64,000 nucleotides of DNA, from the NCBI GenBank assembly GCA_940337035.1, contig CALNHX010003583.1, positions 1 through 64,000 on the forward strand, written 5' to 3'. Positions within the stretch are counted from its first letter, which is position 1. Every line of letters starts with the position of its first letter. The notes below the pieces were generated by a model. It made no database searches. It saw only the letters and a list, made by a program, of their open reading frames with translations, and had not been told where the DNA came from. Source of the DNA: Agriotes lineatus (taxonomy: Eukaryota > Arthropoda > Insecta > Coleoptera > Elateridae). Below, piece by piece: positions 33,103 through 44,477 of this stretch. Position numbers and translations under genes: made by a program.

Positions 33103-35817
33103 TCAGTTGTCGGCTACATAGTCTTGAGGTAATCGACGTTTCAGTCTTTTATGTATATTTTTCTTGCCTAACTGGTGCACTTGCACACTCGAACAAGACT
33201 GTAAGTTTTTGTAAAATGTCACACAAGTTTTTCTGATAAACTCATTGATCGTTTGCTGATTAAGTTCATAATGAATTTGAGTGTTTCTGACAAACCATTC
33301 AGCACTTATAATAATTCGCAGCACTTTGTTCTGAAACACTTGAAGTTTTCTTATTTGAGTTTGTGATGTATTACTCCATGTCGGGCACGCATAGGTAACT
33401 ATGGGTCTCAAAATTGAGTTATACAATAGCAAACCGCACTCACTTTTTAAGAAGCTTTTTCGATTTAAGATGGGATATAACATAGCAAGTCGAACGTATG
33501 CTTCGTTCAACTTATGGTTGATGTGATAGCCCCAGGAAAGCCTTTGGTCCAGATACACACCCAGATATTTAACCGCACTGTCCGCACGATTCCATTCAAT
33601 CTCTTTTTTATTAATTTTTATATGGGCTGGTGTAGTAAATCGCCGTAGGGTAAAAATTTTGGCTTCGGTTTTATTTGGGTTAATGGTAATACACCACCTG
33701 TCAAACCATTTTAATAACTGATTGGCGCCTTCTTGCAATTTAGCAACAGTAGCCTCCAAATTGTCACCTTGAGTGATCACCGCAGTATCATCCGCAAACA
33801 TAGCAAGCTGGATGCCAGCGGGTTCTTCAATATCATGTGTGAAGATGTTGAATAGGGTGGGACCTAACACGGACCCTTGAGGTACTCCAGCTCTAATATA
33901 TCGCCAGGATGAAAAAGTTGAGTTAATTCTAACTGCAAATTTTCTATCTATAAGAAATGATGCTATTATTTTAAGCAGGTAGATTGGTAGCTTAATTTGA
34001 TGGAGTTTCAGTATGAGGCCATTTAACCACACCGTGTCGAAGGCCTTTGCTACATCCAAGAATAATATTAGTGTAAATTTTTTATTTTCGAAGCCTTCTT
34101 CAATGATCTGCGTCATTCGTAATAGCTGGTGAGTTGTAGAATGTTGATCTCTAAAGCCATATTGGAATGCTGGCAATATTGAATTTGCAAATAAGAACTC
34201 TTTTAAGCGAGATTGTACCACTTTTTCTAATAATTTAGATAGAGTTGGCAGAAGACTAATTGGCCTATAACTATCCGTTTGTTGTGGGTTCTTTTTTGGT
34301 TTGTGAAACAAAAGTATATGGGCCATTTTCCATTGTAGAGGAAAATATCCTGTATGCATGCACGCATTAAAGACTATCGTTAGGTATACGAGGCATTTCT
34401 TAGAAAGATTTTTTAATACGATGTTGGTGATTAAATCGTGCCCAGGAGCTTTCTTCACCGGTAATTTTCTTATATAAAGTTCCAGTTCTGAAGGCGATAC
34501 TGGATTTTCACAAGCAGCTTGTTTTTTGTTGATATTACTGACGTGTTCATTGATTTTATTTACAAATTCTTTGTTTGAGTTATTGATTGTGGTGTTAAAG
34601 GTACGTTCTAGGTTTTCCGCAAATATTTCACATTTTTGTTCGTCAGTTTCATATTTATCTCCATTTTCCACTATCACTGGTATTATTTGGGGTTTCTTTA
34701 AAATTCGTCTAGTTGCTTGCCACATTGTGCCATCTCTTGGTTGTAGTTCCTGAAGATATGTTTGATACCTGCTTATTCTGAAATTGTCCATTTCTCTTCG
34801 TAATTCGTGAGTTAGTCTGTTGAGACGCGTTTTAACCAGTGCGTTACGTGTTCTTTGCCATTCTCTTCGTAATTTGTTTTTCTCTTTGATCTTGTTTAGC
34901 AAATAGGATGGCGTATATTCGATTGGTGCGTTCCGTTGTCTCGTAATGTGGGATGTTGATTTCTCTATTGAACTTTCAACTGCCTTAGTGAATACTTCAA
35001 CAGACTTGTCTATACTGTTATTAGAAAGTAAATTAGTTGGGCATTTTATTTGTTCATCCATATTTGTACGAAAAAGTTCCCAATCAACCGGCCCCTTTAT
35101 CAACTTGGGGATATTGTTTATGTTTTTTACGTTTTGATCAAAGGTGACAAGTACCGGCAGATGATCAGAATTAAGTTCAGTAACAACAGCCTGATTGATG
35201 GGTTTTGCAAAGTTTTTACAAAGAACAATGTCCAAAATATCCGGGCGATGATCAGTTCTAAAAGGTACGTAGGTTGGGTCTGATGGTGCTAATATAAGAA
35301 CTGCATTTTCTGCTGCGTACTTTAATAGAGTTGACCCACTAGGATTATTTGTGCGACATCCCCATGCTGTATTTTTACTGTTGAAATCTCCAATTAGTAG
35401 TACTGCTTCATTTGTTGTAAATATTTCTCTCAGATCTTTTTGCTCGAGTTTTTTGTTCGGTTGTTTATAAGCACACAAGATATTTAGGTTGCTACCATCA
35501 TCCAGTTTTACTTTGACACCTGTGACTTCCAAACTTGATAAGTTAGGTAGCAGCAATACTCCTACGTTTAAGTTCTTTCTGCTGATAATGGCCACACCGC
35601 CTGAAGCTTTGCTGGTTTCTCTATCATTGCGACAAACACTATATCCTGGTATGCTAAAGGGTGTATTTTTTATTAGGTGCGTTTCGCTTATGCAAGCGAT
35701 ATCGACTGAGTAGCGCATCAGAAAATCTATGAGCATTGATCTTTGCTGTTTAATGCCATTTGCGTTGAAATTTGCTATTGTTAGATTAGAAAAGATTCGT
35801 GTTTTATTTAGTGACAT
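33103..35817 (-). CDS. Jockey-like ORF2: APE-type endonuclease and reverse transcriptase, 904 aa
   Basis: The ATG at 35817 is chosen because the codon just upstream is GTG. The first 230 residues are an apurinic-type endonuclease: NFNANGIKQQ, CISETHLIKN, IGDFNSKNTAWG and a final DHLPVLVTF block, including the expected Glu, Asp and His positions. The RT spans about residues 440-720 with KKAPGHDLITN, YRPISLLPTLSKLLEK, QYGFRDQHSTTHQL, FLDVAKAFDTVW, AGVPQGSVLGPTLFNIFTHD and FADDTAV (about residue 670, catalytic DD). A thumb YLGVYLDQRLSWG follows. This enzyme nicks target DNA and copies the element RNA. Its start overlaps ORF1 by 14 bases, suggesting termination-reinitiation. No stops; possibly still active. 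Confidence 0.9.
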   Translation of the reverse strand: MSLNKTRIFSNLTIANFNANGIKQQRSMLIDFLMRYSVDIACISETHLIKNTPFSIPGYSVCRNDRETSKASGGVAIISRKNLNVGVLLLPNLSSLEVTGVKVKLDDGSNLNILCAYKQPNKKLEQKDLREIFTTNEAVLLIGDFNSKNTAWGCRTNNPSGSTLLKYAAENAVLILAPSDPTYVPFRTDHRPDILDIVLCKNFAKPINQAVVTELNSDHLPVLVTFDQNVKNINNIPKLIKGPVDWELFRTNMDEQIKCPTNLLSNNSIDKSVEVFTKAVESSIEKSTSHITRQRNAPIEYTPSYLLNKIKEKNKLRREWQRTRNALVKTRLNRLTHELRREMDNFRISRYQTYLQELQPRDGTMWQATRRILKKPQIIPVIVENGDKYETDEQKCEIFAENLERTFNTTINNSNKEFVNKINEHVSNINKKQAACENPVSPSELELYIRKLPVKKAPGHDLITNIVLKNLSKKCLVYLTIVFNACMHTGYFPLQWKMAHILLFHKPKKNPQQTDSYRPISLLPTLSKLLEKVVQSRLKEFLFANSILPAFQYGFRDQHSTTHQLLRMTQIIEEGFENKKFTLILFLDVAKAFDTVWLNGLILKLHQIKLPIYLLKIIASFLIDRKFAVRINSTFSSWRYIRAGVPQGSVLGPTLFNIFTHDIEEPAGIQLAMFADDTAVITQGDNLEATVAKLQEGANQLLKWFDRWCITINPNKTEAKIFTLRRFTTPAHIKINKKEIEWNRADSAVKYLGVYLDQRLSWGYHINHKLNEAYVRLAMLYPILNRKSFLKSECGLLLYNSILRPIVTYACPTWSNTSQTQIRKLQVFQNKVLRIIISAEWFVRNTQIHYELNQQTINEFIRKTCVTFYKNLQSCSSVQVHQLGKKNIHKRLKRRLPQDYVADN

Positions 35818-37030
35818 CACGAATAAGACTAGGGAGTAATGACAGAAGGATTGTTTTGATGTATGGAGTGATAAAATTGATTAGTTCTAGGATTATTTTA
35901 CTTAAAGGATTATTGCTGTCCTTATTGTGTGTTGCATTGTCAGCATCGGGTATGGAATTATCGACAATCGTATTTTGAGTGATATTTGTTGGCAGTTTTG
36001 GCCAAGCCTTTGCTGATTGAATATTTATAACGTTGGTTTTATCTTGACCATGAGGCCCATTCTTGATAGTAGGTAATCTGGCTTTCTGATTTTCAACAAT
36101 CTTTGCTAAATAAGGACAGCCTCTATAATTAGCTGAATGATTGTTGCCACAATTCACACACTGTGGATCATCTTTTGGCGCTTTTGGACATTTACTAGTT
36201 AGATGATTGCCTATGCATTTGACACATCTTGGATCAAGCTTGCAATAGTTCTTCGTGTGTCCGAACCGCTGACAGCGATAACATTGTGGAATTGTTTTTG
36301 ATTTATGTCTGGGTTCAATTTCGACGATGCAGTAACAGAGCTTTGTAATTTTAAAAATATCTAATGATTTATCTACTTTAGGTAGTTGTACTATAACAAG
36401 GGGCATCGGTTTCTTTTTGTTAAGCATACGGGTAACTTTTAATACTTGAATTTGCTTGTCGCGTAGCTCTTTCTCGATATCTTCAACGCTTATCAACGGT
36501 GGCAAATTACGAATTATTATTTCAAGAGTGGCATTCTCTGGATCCTTATATGTGTGGTATTTAACTTGATTATCCGCGTAAAATTTGGTTAATTGTCTAT
36601 AGTCTTCGATGCTGGTAACGTTAACTTTTAGAAAAGCACCTTTATATGCGGTTGAAAAGTCATGATTTTTGGCGTTATCTTTGATTTCCTGTATAACTCT
36701 TTGAAAATTATTTGCGTTATGCAGGTAGATAGGTGGGATTTTTGTTTTTATGCGTGTAGTCTCAGCTGCCGTGCTACTTTGTTCATTAGATGCCGTGATA
36801 GTTTCGTCTGGCATGTAATATCTGTTTTGTTTTAACAAGTTTGCATTGTCTAACAAGTATCTTTTATTATTACTATCTCCATCAGGTGAGTCTAAAGAAC
36901 GTTTGTTTTTTGTTTGCTTTTCTTGATTATTTTGGGAAAGTTCTCCATGGTTAATTACCGTTATAACTGGCTCAACATGTTCGCCTTTATCGCTAGTATC
37001 CATGTTTACGGTAGATGAATCACCTGACAT
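35804..37030 (-). CDS. Jockey-like ORF1 (gag-like, zinc-knuckle protein), 408 aa
   Basis: First in-frame ATG is at 37030; the frame is open 17 codons further upstream without an ATG. Acidic/polar N-terminus with KRSLDSPDGDSNNKR as a possible nuclear signal. A PRE_C2HC-like domain lies in the middle (AYKGAFLKVNVTSIEDYRQL, LEIIIRNLPPLISVEDIEKE, CYCIVEIEPRHKSKTIPQ). Then come three knuckles at about residues 248-303: CYRCQRFGHTKNYC, CVKCIGNHLTSKC and CVNCGNNHSANYRGC. This is the standard jockey-type gag that binds element RNA and helps nuclear targeting. The C-terminus is hydrophobic (INFITPYIKTILLSLLPSLI), which is less usual. The stop overlaps the ORF2 start. Confidence 0.88.
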   Translation of the reverse strand: MSGDSSTVNMDTSDKGEHVEPVITVINHGELSQNNQEKQTKNKRSLDSPDGDSNNKRYLLDNANLLKQNRYYMPDETITASNEQSSTAAETTRIKTKIPPIYLHNANNFQRVIQEIKDNAKNHDFSTAYKGAFLKVNVTSIEDYRQLTKFYADNQVKYHTYKDPENATLEIIIRNLPPLISVEDIEKELRDKQIQVLKVTRMLNKKKPMPLVIVQLPKVDKSLDIFKITKLCYCIVEIEPRHKSKTIPQCYRCQRFGHTKNYCKLDPRCVKCIGNHLTSKCPKAPKDDPQCVNCGNNHSANYRGCPYLAKIVENQKARLPTIKNGPHGQDKTNVINIQSAKAWPKLPTNITQNTIVDNSIPDADNATHNKDSNNPLSKIILELINFITPYIKTILLSLLPSLIRDVTK

Positions 37031-37330
37031 TATTGTGTCATGATTTGTTGTTATTTTGATAGAAGGTTTATCCGCAGACACCTTCTTATCACATAGGTCC
37101 CTTGATAGCGCTCGAAAGTAAGAAATTTTGCTTACCCGCTTGAAAAACGGTTATCGCTGCGCGCACGCCGCGCCGCGTGATAAACTACAATTGTCACTAC
37201 TATGCACTTAGGTGTTTATTATCGACAAATAGAAAAGTTTAACTTAATATTAATAAATGCGGGGCATTAATTAATAAATAACTCTACAACGACGACAACC
37301 AACCTCACTCAGCCGCGTCTCAGAGTGAAC

Positions 37331-38320
37331 TCAACTTCAATTTAACTTTATATGTTAATCAAGAAGAAGGACAGTTTGGGTTCTAAAATAGACATTAATA
37401 AAAAGTTGAAATTTTAATTGGGTGTATTCTTTCTGATTATTAATTTATTAAATAAATTCATTTTCACTAAGTGACCACATGAAAACAAAAACAAAATTAA
37501 TGTAATTATGCCAGAGTAGAAGTAGTACGGGCGTTAGGGAAATCGTTAATAGGGCTTTACGTGCAAAACTTGATAACAGCATTTTGTGTTAATGGGTGGG
37601 TGGGGGGCTGTGCTCTGAGTCTAACTTTAAGTTTTCGGATCGATCGGAGAAATTGTTTTTCCGTCATATCGGAAGAAGCGGTGAAAACGGTCTTTTAGCA
37701 ATTTCTCGTTTACTGTTGCTCTGACGCTGAAATGGTATCAATACAAATTTGTAATTTATGAAATTTCGCACAACTTTTCGAAATACCTTTTTCTGTTAAA
37801 TATTCATAATTTATAATTGAGAATTTATTTGAAGGGAATGCTCATTGCTTCTAATTCATATTCTTATTTGGGTATTTCGCCACTCTGCAAATTAAAATAT
37901 TAAATAACGAAAATATTAATAACGAACGTTTCGAGGGACCAAATAAGAATATGAATTATGAATTCACGCCACAAAGAAGTTTCAGAGATTATCATTGCTT
38001 CTAGTTGTGTTCGTTGCTCGCTGCTCTTCCTCGCGAAGAGTAAAAGTGCAGTTGGATAATTTTGTTGCTGCGCATTCGCACAAGCACCGTTTCTGTCATC
38101 CTAACCTAAAAAATCGTCTTATAATTAATATTACTTACACCACGGTAAGCGACATAAGCAATAATAATACTATTTTAAACGTATACCAATGCGAATTATG
38201 TGAATTCACAGACAGTGATCGTGACGTAGTAGTGTAACATCTAAATACAAGCCACCAACAACAACCAGTGGCAAATATGAGTAGCTCATATTAATTAATG
38301 TAGATCAAATTACAAATGAA
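37331..38320. other. Spacer with a small inverted repeat; possible Harbinger flank
   Basis: About 1 kb with no gene. AATTCATATTCTTATTTGG at about 37855 pairs with CCAAATAAGAATATGAATT at about 37940. May include the left part of the Harbinger element, but no matching terminal repeat was found. Confidence 0.4.
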
Positions 38321-39168
38321 ATGGCTATTACCAAGATGCTTTTTTTAGAAACCTTTTACGAAGATGCACACGCAATTAGTGTCTGTGAAACACCTAACCC
38401 TGCGCCTATCGAACTGACAAAAAACGACAGTAGTAGTAGTAATGACGTTCATTATATCGACTATGAAGTTGGTGGAGATTATTCAACGTGGAATGATGCA
38501 CCAACAAAACTACTAATAGAGATTTACAAAAACAAAAAGCCACTTGTGGAAGATGGAAAAATCAAGACTTCAAAAAATGTGGGAACAGATGTAAGAGGAA
38601 ATGAGAAAAAAAGGTTACAATTTTTCACCCCAGCAGCTGGAGAATAAATGGAAAAGTTTAGAGTGACGTTACAAAACGATAATGGAAAATAAAAAGAAAA
38701 CTGGTAGGGAAAGGAAACATTGCCCATACGAAAAGTATGTTAATAATATAAAATTAATTAAAACTACATATTGGATTACTTCAGGGAATTGGGCGACATT
38801 TTTGCCAAGAGGCACTCTATCGTACCCGTGTGGATCATTATCAAATGCAGATAATCAAATCATAGTTGAAAATGATGAAAAGTAAGTACCTGTATAAAAA
38901 TGTGTGTAACTATATTCTTTAAATGAAGTACCTATATCACTATATGTTTAATTGAAACATGCTTAGTAAACTAAATACAATTAAATTTCTGTTTTTAGCT
39001 TATCAAGATGTAGTACTCCAGATACTTCAGCTGCTTCTAACATCCCTACTACAAGCAAATATAAAACAACCAGCATGCTACAAGAATTACGGGAGCTGCG
39101 TAAAGTAATTTGTGAAAGGAACTGTTCACGGGATCTAGTTGAACAAAGTAAAATTGCTAGAAAAAACT
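38321..39168 (+). pseudogene. Harbinger-associated Myb/SANT-like DNA-binding protein, frameshifted
   Basis: ATG at 38321. After an acidic leader (SSSSNDVHYIDYEVGGD) comes the trihelix/Myb-like domain: TWNDAPTKLLIEIYKNKKPL, KIKTSKNVGTDVRGNEKK, then after a one-base shift FSPQQLENKWKSLE, a stop, and RYKTIMENKKKTGRERKHCP (about 38660-38730). A second exon at about 39000-39168 (after a TTTTTAG acceptor) encodes STPDTSAASNIPTTSKY and a short coiled coil LQELRELRKVICERN. In PIF/Harbinger transposons this accessory protein helps the transposase bind DNA and enter the nucleus. It faces the transposase relic tail to tail. The frameshift and stop make it a pseudogene. Confidence 0.7.
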
Positions 39169-40142
39169 AAACTAGTTGATGTATTGAAGAAGTAAACATC
39201 ACTAAAAATCTGCAGTTCATTTCTGTTCCTAAAATACAATGTAATGTAATTTTTATTTATGTAGCTAGAATTGATTAAATAAATAAATAAAATAAATCTT
39301 ATTTTCGTCTGTACATGGCAGAGTTGTGGGTTGGACACGACACAACAAGCGGTTATAAATTCACATATTCTTTGGGGTCCTACGAGTTTTACATGGTACA
39401 ACTGACGAAACCCTTGTTTTAGACGCCAAAATGCATGCTCAATTGAGACATGGCATGAACTATGCATTTTATTAAAATTTTTTTAATTGCATTTAGATGC
39501 CCTGTATCTCTATAAGGAGTTATAATATTGAGCAAGATGGGATAGGTACTATCACCTAAAATATAGTAATCTAAAACATGAAATATGTACAGATAAAAAT
39601 TATAGGTAGGTGTACTTGCTACATGGTATATAATTACCTTTACAAAAACTTTCCATATGATCACATAAGTGCGAATTCCTGAACACTCGCGCATCGTGTA
39701 CTGAGCCTGGGTACCCCACAAAGATATCGATAAATTTTAAATTGGCATTACAACCACCTTGCAACAGTACCGAATATTATTTTCTATTAAAATAGTCTAT
39801 AGGACGTTCCCTTGGTCAATCAATTCTGATATGGGTTCCATCAATGGCACCTGAAATTTTTGAATTTTACATTTCTTTATGTACCGACAAAGGTAAAACT
39901 TACCTATAACATTAGGGACCCTTTGGCATTATAGTACTTTTTCGTATTTTTTTATTTAATTTTATTACGTTATGTACCTTACTGTTCAAAAATCTCATTA
40001 CTGTGGTTACTACATCAAATAGGGAACCCTAGAGATAAATCAAAGCGATCTGCCACATCCCTAAACGAAGCCGTTTGATGTCCAGCAAACCAAAGAAAAG
40101 TTAATATGTCTTTATCACTACTGATATTTTGCTGTGATCTTG
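39150..40142 (-). pseudogene. PIF/Harbinger transposase, decayed, two exons
   Basis: Exon 1 (39983-40142, after a TTCTAG acceptor) reads DKDILTFLWFAGHQTASFRD and VADRFDLSL, then after a frame change LFDVVTTVMRFLNS with a GTAAGG donor. Exon 2 starts at 39850 after TTTCAG with GAIDGTHIRID, the first catalytic Asp. It continues LKFIDIFVGYPGSVHDARVF (second Asp region), YILGDSTYPILLNIITPYRD and VSIEHAFWRLKQGFRQL (the Glu region of the DDE triad). Stops occur (after HIRID) and the frame changes at least three times. This is the DDE nuclease of the element whose Myb-like partner lies at 38321-39168. No longer functional. Confidence 0.75.
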
Positions 40143-40262
40143 CTAGAATGAAAGAAAACATTGTAAGTATTAGCTACGTATTCACCAAACTGTCATTTTA
40201 CTACGCTACCATTTTTTGACAAGTTCTGAGAAACTGCGCTTTCATTAAATTCAGTCGACTGA

Positions 40263-40434
40263 CATCTCACAGCGGATTGTACAAAGCCAAAAGCTGCAAC
40301 TCCAAAATGTGTTCATTGTGGAAAAGAACACCCAGCCAACTACCGTGGGTGCATAGTAACAAAAGAGATGCAAGAAACGAAGAATAGGCAGTTTAAGAAA
40401 CCTAATCTATCTAAACAACCCGAACTTCCAAATT
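40263..40434 (+). pseudogene. Jockey-like ORF1, last zinc knuckle only
   Basis: Reads KPKAATPKCVHCGKEHPANY followed by RGC, matching the third knuckle of the ORF1 at 35804-37030 (CVNCGNNHSANYRGC), then a lysine-rich tail and a stop. It marks the 5'-truncated start of the LINE below. Confidence 0.7.
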
Positions 40435-40469
40435 AGAATATCGTGCACAAGGAGCGATCCCTAAAACTA

Positions 40470-43400
40470 AAAATGGCTAACCAGTTACGAATACTAGAAT
40501 AGAACACCAATGGACTGCTACAACATCAGCAAGAGTTGCAAGCAGTTCTTACCCTAGAAAAAATTGATGTATGTCTTATATCCGAGACCCATTGCACGAG
40601 AGAGAGTCATACATCAAATTTAAAGGATTTAAAATCTATCATACGATCCACCCGGACAACGCAGCAAAAGGAGAAAGTGCAATCGATATAAAGGAATCCA
40701 TCTTACCTAATCAAGAAATGGGTTACCAAACAGTGGAAATACAGTCCACATCTGTTAACATTAAAACAAAATCATACGAAGTGATAATCACAGCATTATA
40801 TTTCCCACCGATACACGCTATTAAGAAAGAACAATATGCAGATTTTCTCAATAGCCAAAGAAATAGATTCATCATTGGAGGTGACATTAACGCAAAGCAC
40901 ATACACTGGGGATCTAGGCTAACAACAACTAAAGTTAGGGAACTTTTAGCAGCATCAAAACAGCTAAAATGCGAAGTATTATCAACTGGTAAGCCAACGT
41001 GTTGGCCTACTGATCCGCATAAAATTCCTGATCTCATAGACTTTTATGTAATCAGGAACATCTCACCAAATTATGTCAATATTGAAGAAGCATGAGACAT
41101 GAACTCAGATCACTCTCCGATACTTTTTACACTGAGTGACAGTGTAATCCAAAAAGAAAATCCACCGAGTTTAACTAACAAGATGACGGATTGGCAAAGT
41201 TTTAAAATAAAACTTGAAGAACTCGTTGAGCTTTCAGTTCCACTAAGAACAGAAGAGCAACTGAAACCATTTTTCGCGCCGCTTAATTGTTTTCTCCATT
41301 TATCCAATTATTTCTGGTATAACCTGTATATGTTTATTTGAATTATAATCCACTGTATTTCGAATTATTTCAATTTATTAGTTCGCTCATTTCGTACAGA
41401 TTTTGGAAAACCCAAAAACTTCCACGTGCGTATCGCGAGGTCGCAGCGTTCAGCTGTTTTTCGTTAGTGGCCGAATGCGCTAGGATTCTTTTCCTGCACC
41501 TCGACGAAGCAACTTGTTTCTAAAAGGTTCCGTTCGTGCTTTATTACGCTACGACGATTAATTTTTGAAGGGCTGATGGTTTTGATTCAGCTCTTAATTG
41601 ACAGTTTTACCTGACTTAATTTTCAACACCGGCTAATGTCCTACCTAGCTTCTGCAATTTAGGAATGGCTCTGCTATAATTACGGGCGCATCCAAGGTGC
41701 TTTTAACCACAGGGTATAGCAACCCCCGGCCAGCATTTGCCTGTCAGCAACTTATGGGCGTTGGAGGTTCGAGGTTAGTGTTACTTTTGTGGTGAATACC
41801 GCATTAAAAGTGGATGGTCTCCCTGCTTTCAAGCTGATTCGGACTGGCTATTCCGGGATTAACATTATATTAAATTATCTTCGATTCTTGAAATTTAAAT
41901 TCGTACATTCCATAACTATCAGTATTTAAAGTTTAAATTTATACTTTCCGTTATTACTAACATGTAAAGTTTAGACGCATACGTTCAATCAGTTTTAATA
42001 TTTGAAGGTTAAATGCGTATACTTAATTACAATTAATATTGGAAGCTACAATTTATATGTGTAATCAAACCTTTGTAAAAGGAGCATTCACGTTTTTTGC
42101 CTTCAATAGCCTGAACAGAAAGTTTTTTTTTAAATGACAGCGATATGCATATCACTCAATTTATTTGTGGTTACAATCAATTTAATAACCTGAAAGGGGT
42201 TCTTGATCCTGGTGCGTGTCGCAACCTTCAATTAATTTGCACATTTCTATTTTTATTACATTCTTTATGACCAAATTATTCTAATTATGTAATATTGAGT
42301 TACCATTATAGACTGCAAGATTATTTAGCGTTAATAAATAAATGCTCGTCACTCGTAGTTAGTAATATTATTTGCAATCATCTAATTTCTGGCGCTCATA
42401 TCTTTTTTTGAAGACTTTGCAGGGTACACAGCTGGTGGTTTGAACTAACGACCTTATCGCCGAATTTGAGCTAGTTCGGCCTGCGCGGTAAGTAAAACTT
42501 TTTAGAGCTTCCGTGTAGTGCGTACTTTAAGGAGGTTAATCTGCGATGTTTTTTTACTACCATTGATTATTTTAATTACTTAACCGCAGGTCAGCTTCCT
42601 TATCGTTTTACAACTAGATGACGACGTTGATCTGTTTGTTGAGAACATCCAACGAGCAGCATGGGACAACACACCTGAGCACATCCGTAGGGCAAAAGGT
42701 AATAACTATCCAAAAGAGATTCGGAACCTTATTTCAGAAAAGAGAAAACTGAGACGGAAATGGCAGCAGACCAGAGCACCAAGTGATAAAAACAATTTTG
42801 AACAACGCTACTCAGCAATCAAAGCGCGAAATTCAGCGTATCAAGAACGGATTGGAGACTACCTGAGTTAATTAACTAATGACAGTAAAACGGATTATTC
42901 AGTTTGGAGAGCAACCAAGCGACTAAAAGGGCCATTACTACATAATCCACCAATCCGAAATACAGACGGAAGCTGGGCCCCAACCAATACCCAAAAAGCG
43001 CGTAGGTTTGCAGAACATCTAGAGAGTATTTTCCAGCCAAATCATGGAGAAGACCCTCAAGACTGGACTCAACCAGAGTAACAAGATGCCGACATTAGAA
43101 CTACTTCGCCAAAAGTATCAGATGAAATTAAAAGCAAAATCGACCCAAAAAAGGCCCCTGGCTTTGACCTGATCACTAGTGAAGTTCTAAAACAACTCCA
43201 AAGAAAAGCCATAGTAAAACTTTCCAATCTCATTAACGCATCCTTCAGATTGGAGTATGTTCCTGGGATGTGGAATGTCGCAGAGGTCATCATGATCCCT
43301 AATCCGGGGAAACCTCCTCAAGAAGTAGCATCATATAGGCTTATATCATTGCTGTCAGTGATTTCAAAATTATATGAAAAAATACTGCTTAAGAGACTAA

Positions 43401-44477
43401 CCCCCATAGTAGAGCAAAATAATCTGATTCCTTGTCACCACTTTCGATTCAGGGAAAGTCACTCAACCATCGATCAAGTTCATAGAATCACAAACGTCAT
43501 AGAAAAATCTATAGATGAAATAAAAGTCTATTCCACCGACTTCCTCGATGTTGCTCGGGCTTTCGACAAAGTTGGCATGAAGGCTTGTTTCACAAACTGA
43601 ACCTGTTTCTGCCACGACAATATTCACAACTTTTACAATCTTATCTAACAGAAAGATATTTCAGAATCAAACATCAAACAATCTGAACTAAAGGAAATCA
43701 AAGCAGGAGTGCCACAAGGTAGCGTGCTAGGTCCAGTACGCTACCTATTATATAATAGTGATATTCCAAGCCTTGAATACGAAACAATAGCAACATTTGC
43801 TGATGATACCGCAGTTATTTGCGTCGGAAAAGTTCATGCAGAGGCTGCTGAGAAATTGCAAACCTCCATTGATAGAATTAACACCTGGACAAATACTTGG
43901 CGTATCAAGTTAAATGAAAATAAATCTGTACATATAGACTTTACTAACAAACGGAAGCGACATCTGCCCATCAGAATCAACGAGACCCAGATTCCCTATG
44001 CTAACTCAGCTAAATATTTGGGAATGACCTTAGACGCGAGACTCCGCTGGAGAGTTTATGTCAAAAAGAAAAGCGAAGAGCTTGGTATCAAACTGAAAAA
44101 AAATGTACTGGCTACTTGGAAAAAACTCCAAATTGTGATCATATAACAAACTGCTTTTATATAGGCAAATATTGAAACATGTTTGGACCTATGGCATTCA
44201 ACTCTGGGGTTGTGCCAGTAAGAGCAACATCCAAGTGATTCAGCGCTTTCAGAACAAAGCACTAAGGATCATTGTTGATGCACGCTGGTGCTGCCGAAAC
44301 AGAGATATTCATAGGGATCTTGAAATGGATACTATTTATCAAACCATCGCCAAATTTGCCAGTAGCCACGAACATAGACTGCTTCACCATGTGAACGTTG
44401 AGGCTATCCAGCTCCTGGACAACACAAACCTAGTAAGAAGACTCAAGAGGACGAAGCCTTATGAGTTAGTGAAATAG
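40470..44477 (+). pseudogene. Jockey-like ORF2 (endonuclease-RT), decayed and split by an insert
   Basis: The endonuclease part (40471-41262) has MANQLRILE, a stop, then NTNGLLQHQQ, CLISETHCTRES, IIGGDINAKHIHWGSR and a MNSDHSPILFTL block. The RT part resumes after the insert at 42616: LFVENIQRAAWDNTPEHIRR, DPKKAPGFDLITSEVL, YRLISLLSVISKLYEK, FLDVARAFDKV, AGVPQGSVLGPVRYL and TFADDTAVICVG (about 43793). The thumb AKYLGMTLDARLRWR and a C-terminal block IIVDARWCCRNRDIHRDLEM end at 44477. At least five stops or frameshifts. It is a different subfamily from the intact jockey LINE at 33103-37030. Confidence 0.8.
41263..42610. mobile_element. 1,348-bp insert of unknown class in the jockey-like ORF2
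   Basis: ORF2 sequence breaks after ...LRTEEQL and resumes with DDDVDLFVENI. CAACT is present on both sides (41258-41262 and 42611-42615), so a 5-bp target duplication is likely. The insert starts GAAACCATTTTTCGCGCC and ends CTTATCGTTTTA; it has no TG...CA ends, no clear TIR and no recognisable protein. A 5-bp duplication would suit an LTR element, but the ends do not. Confidence 0.65.

Larger units (their letters stand above)
32862..37330 (-). mobile_element. Jockey-clade LINE, near full length (about 4.5 kb)
   Basis: Minus-strand order: 5' UTR with a short GC-rich patch at about 37150-37180, ORF1 (gag-like), ORF2 (endonuclease plus RT), a 3' UTR of about 220 bp, and a poly(A) tail visible as a T-run at about 32863-32879. 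Both ORFs are open over their whole length, the only such element in the window. The 5' end is placed at about 37330 from loss of element-like sequence; no target duplication could be fixed. Confidence 0.8.

Noticed and set aside
41263..42610. Solo LTR
   Set aside because: A 5-bp duplication fits, but the ends are GA...TA and no TG...CA boundary gives a consistent duplication.
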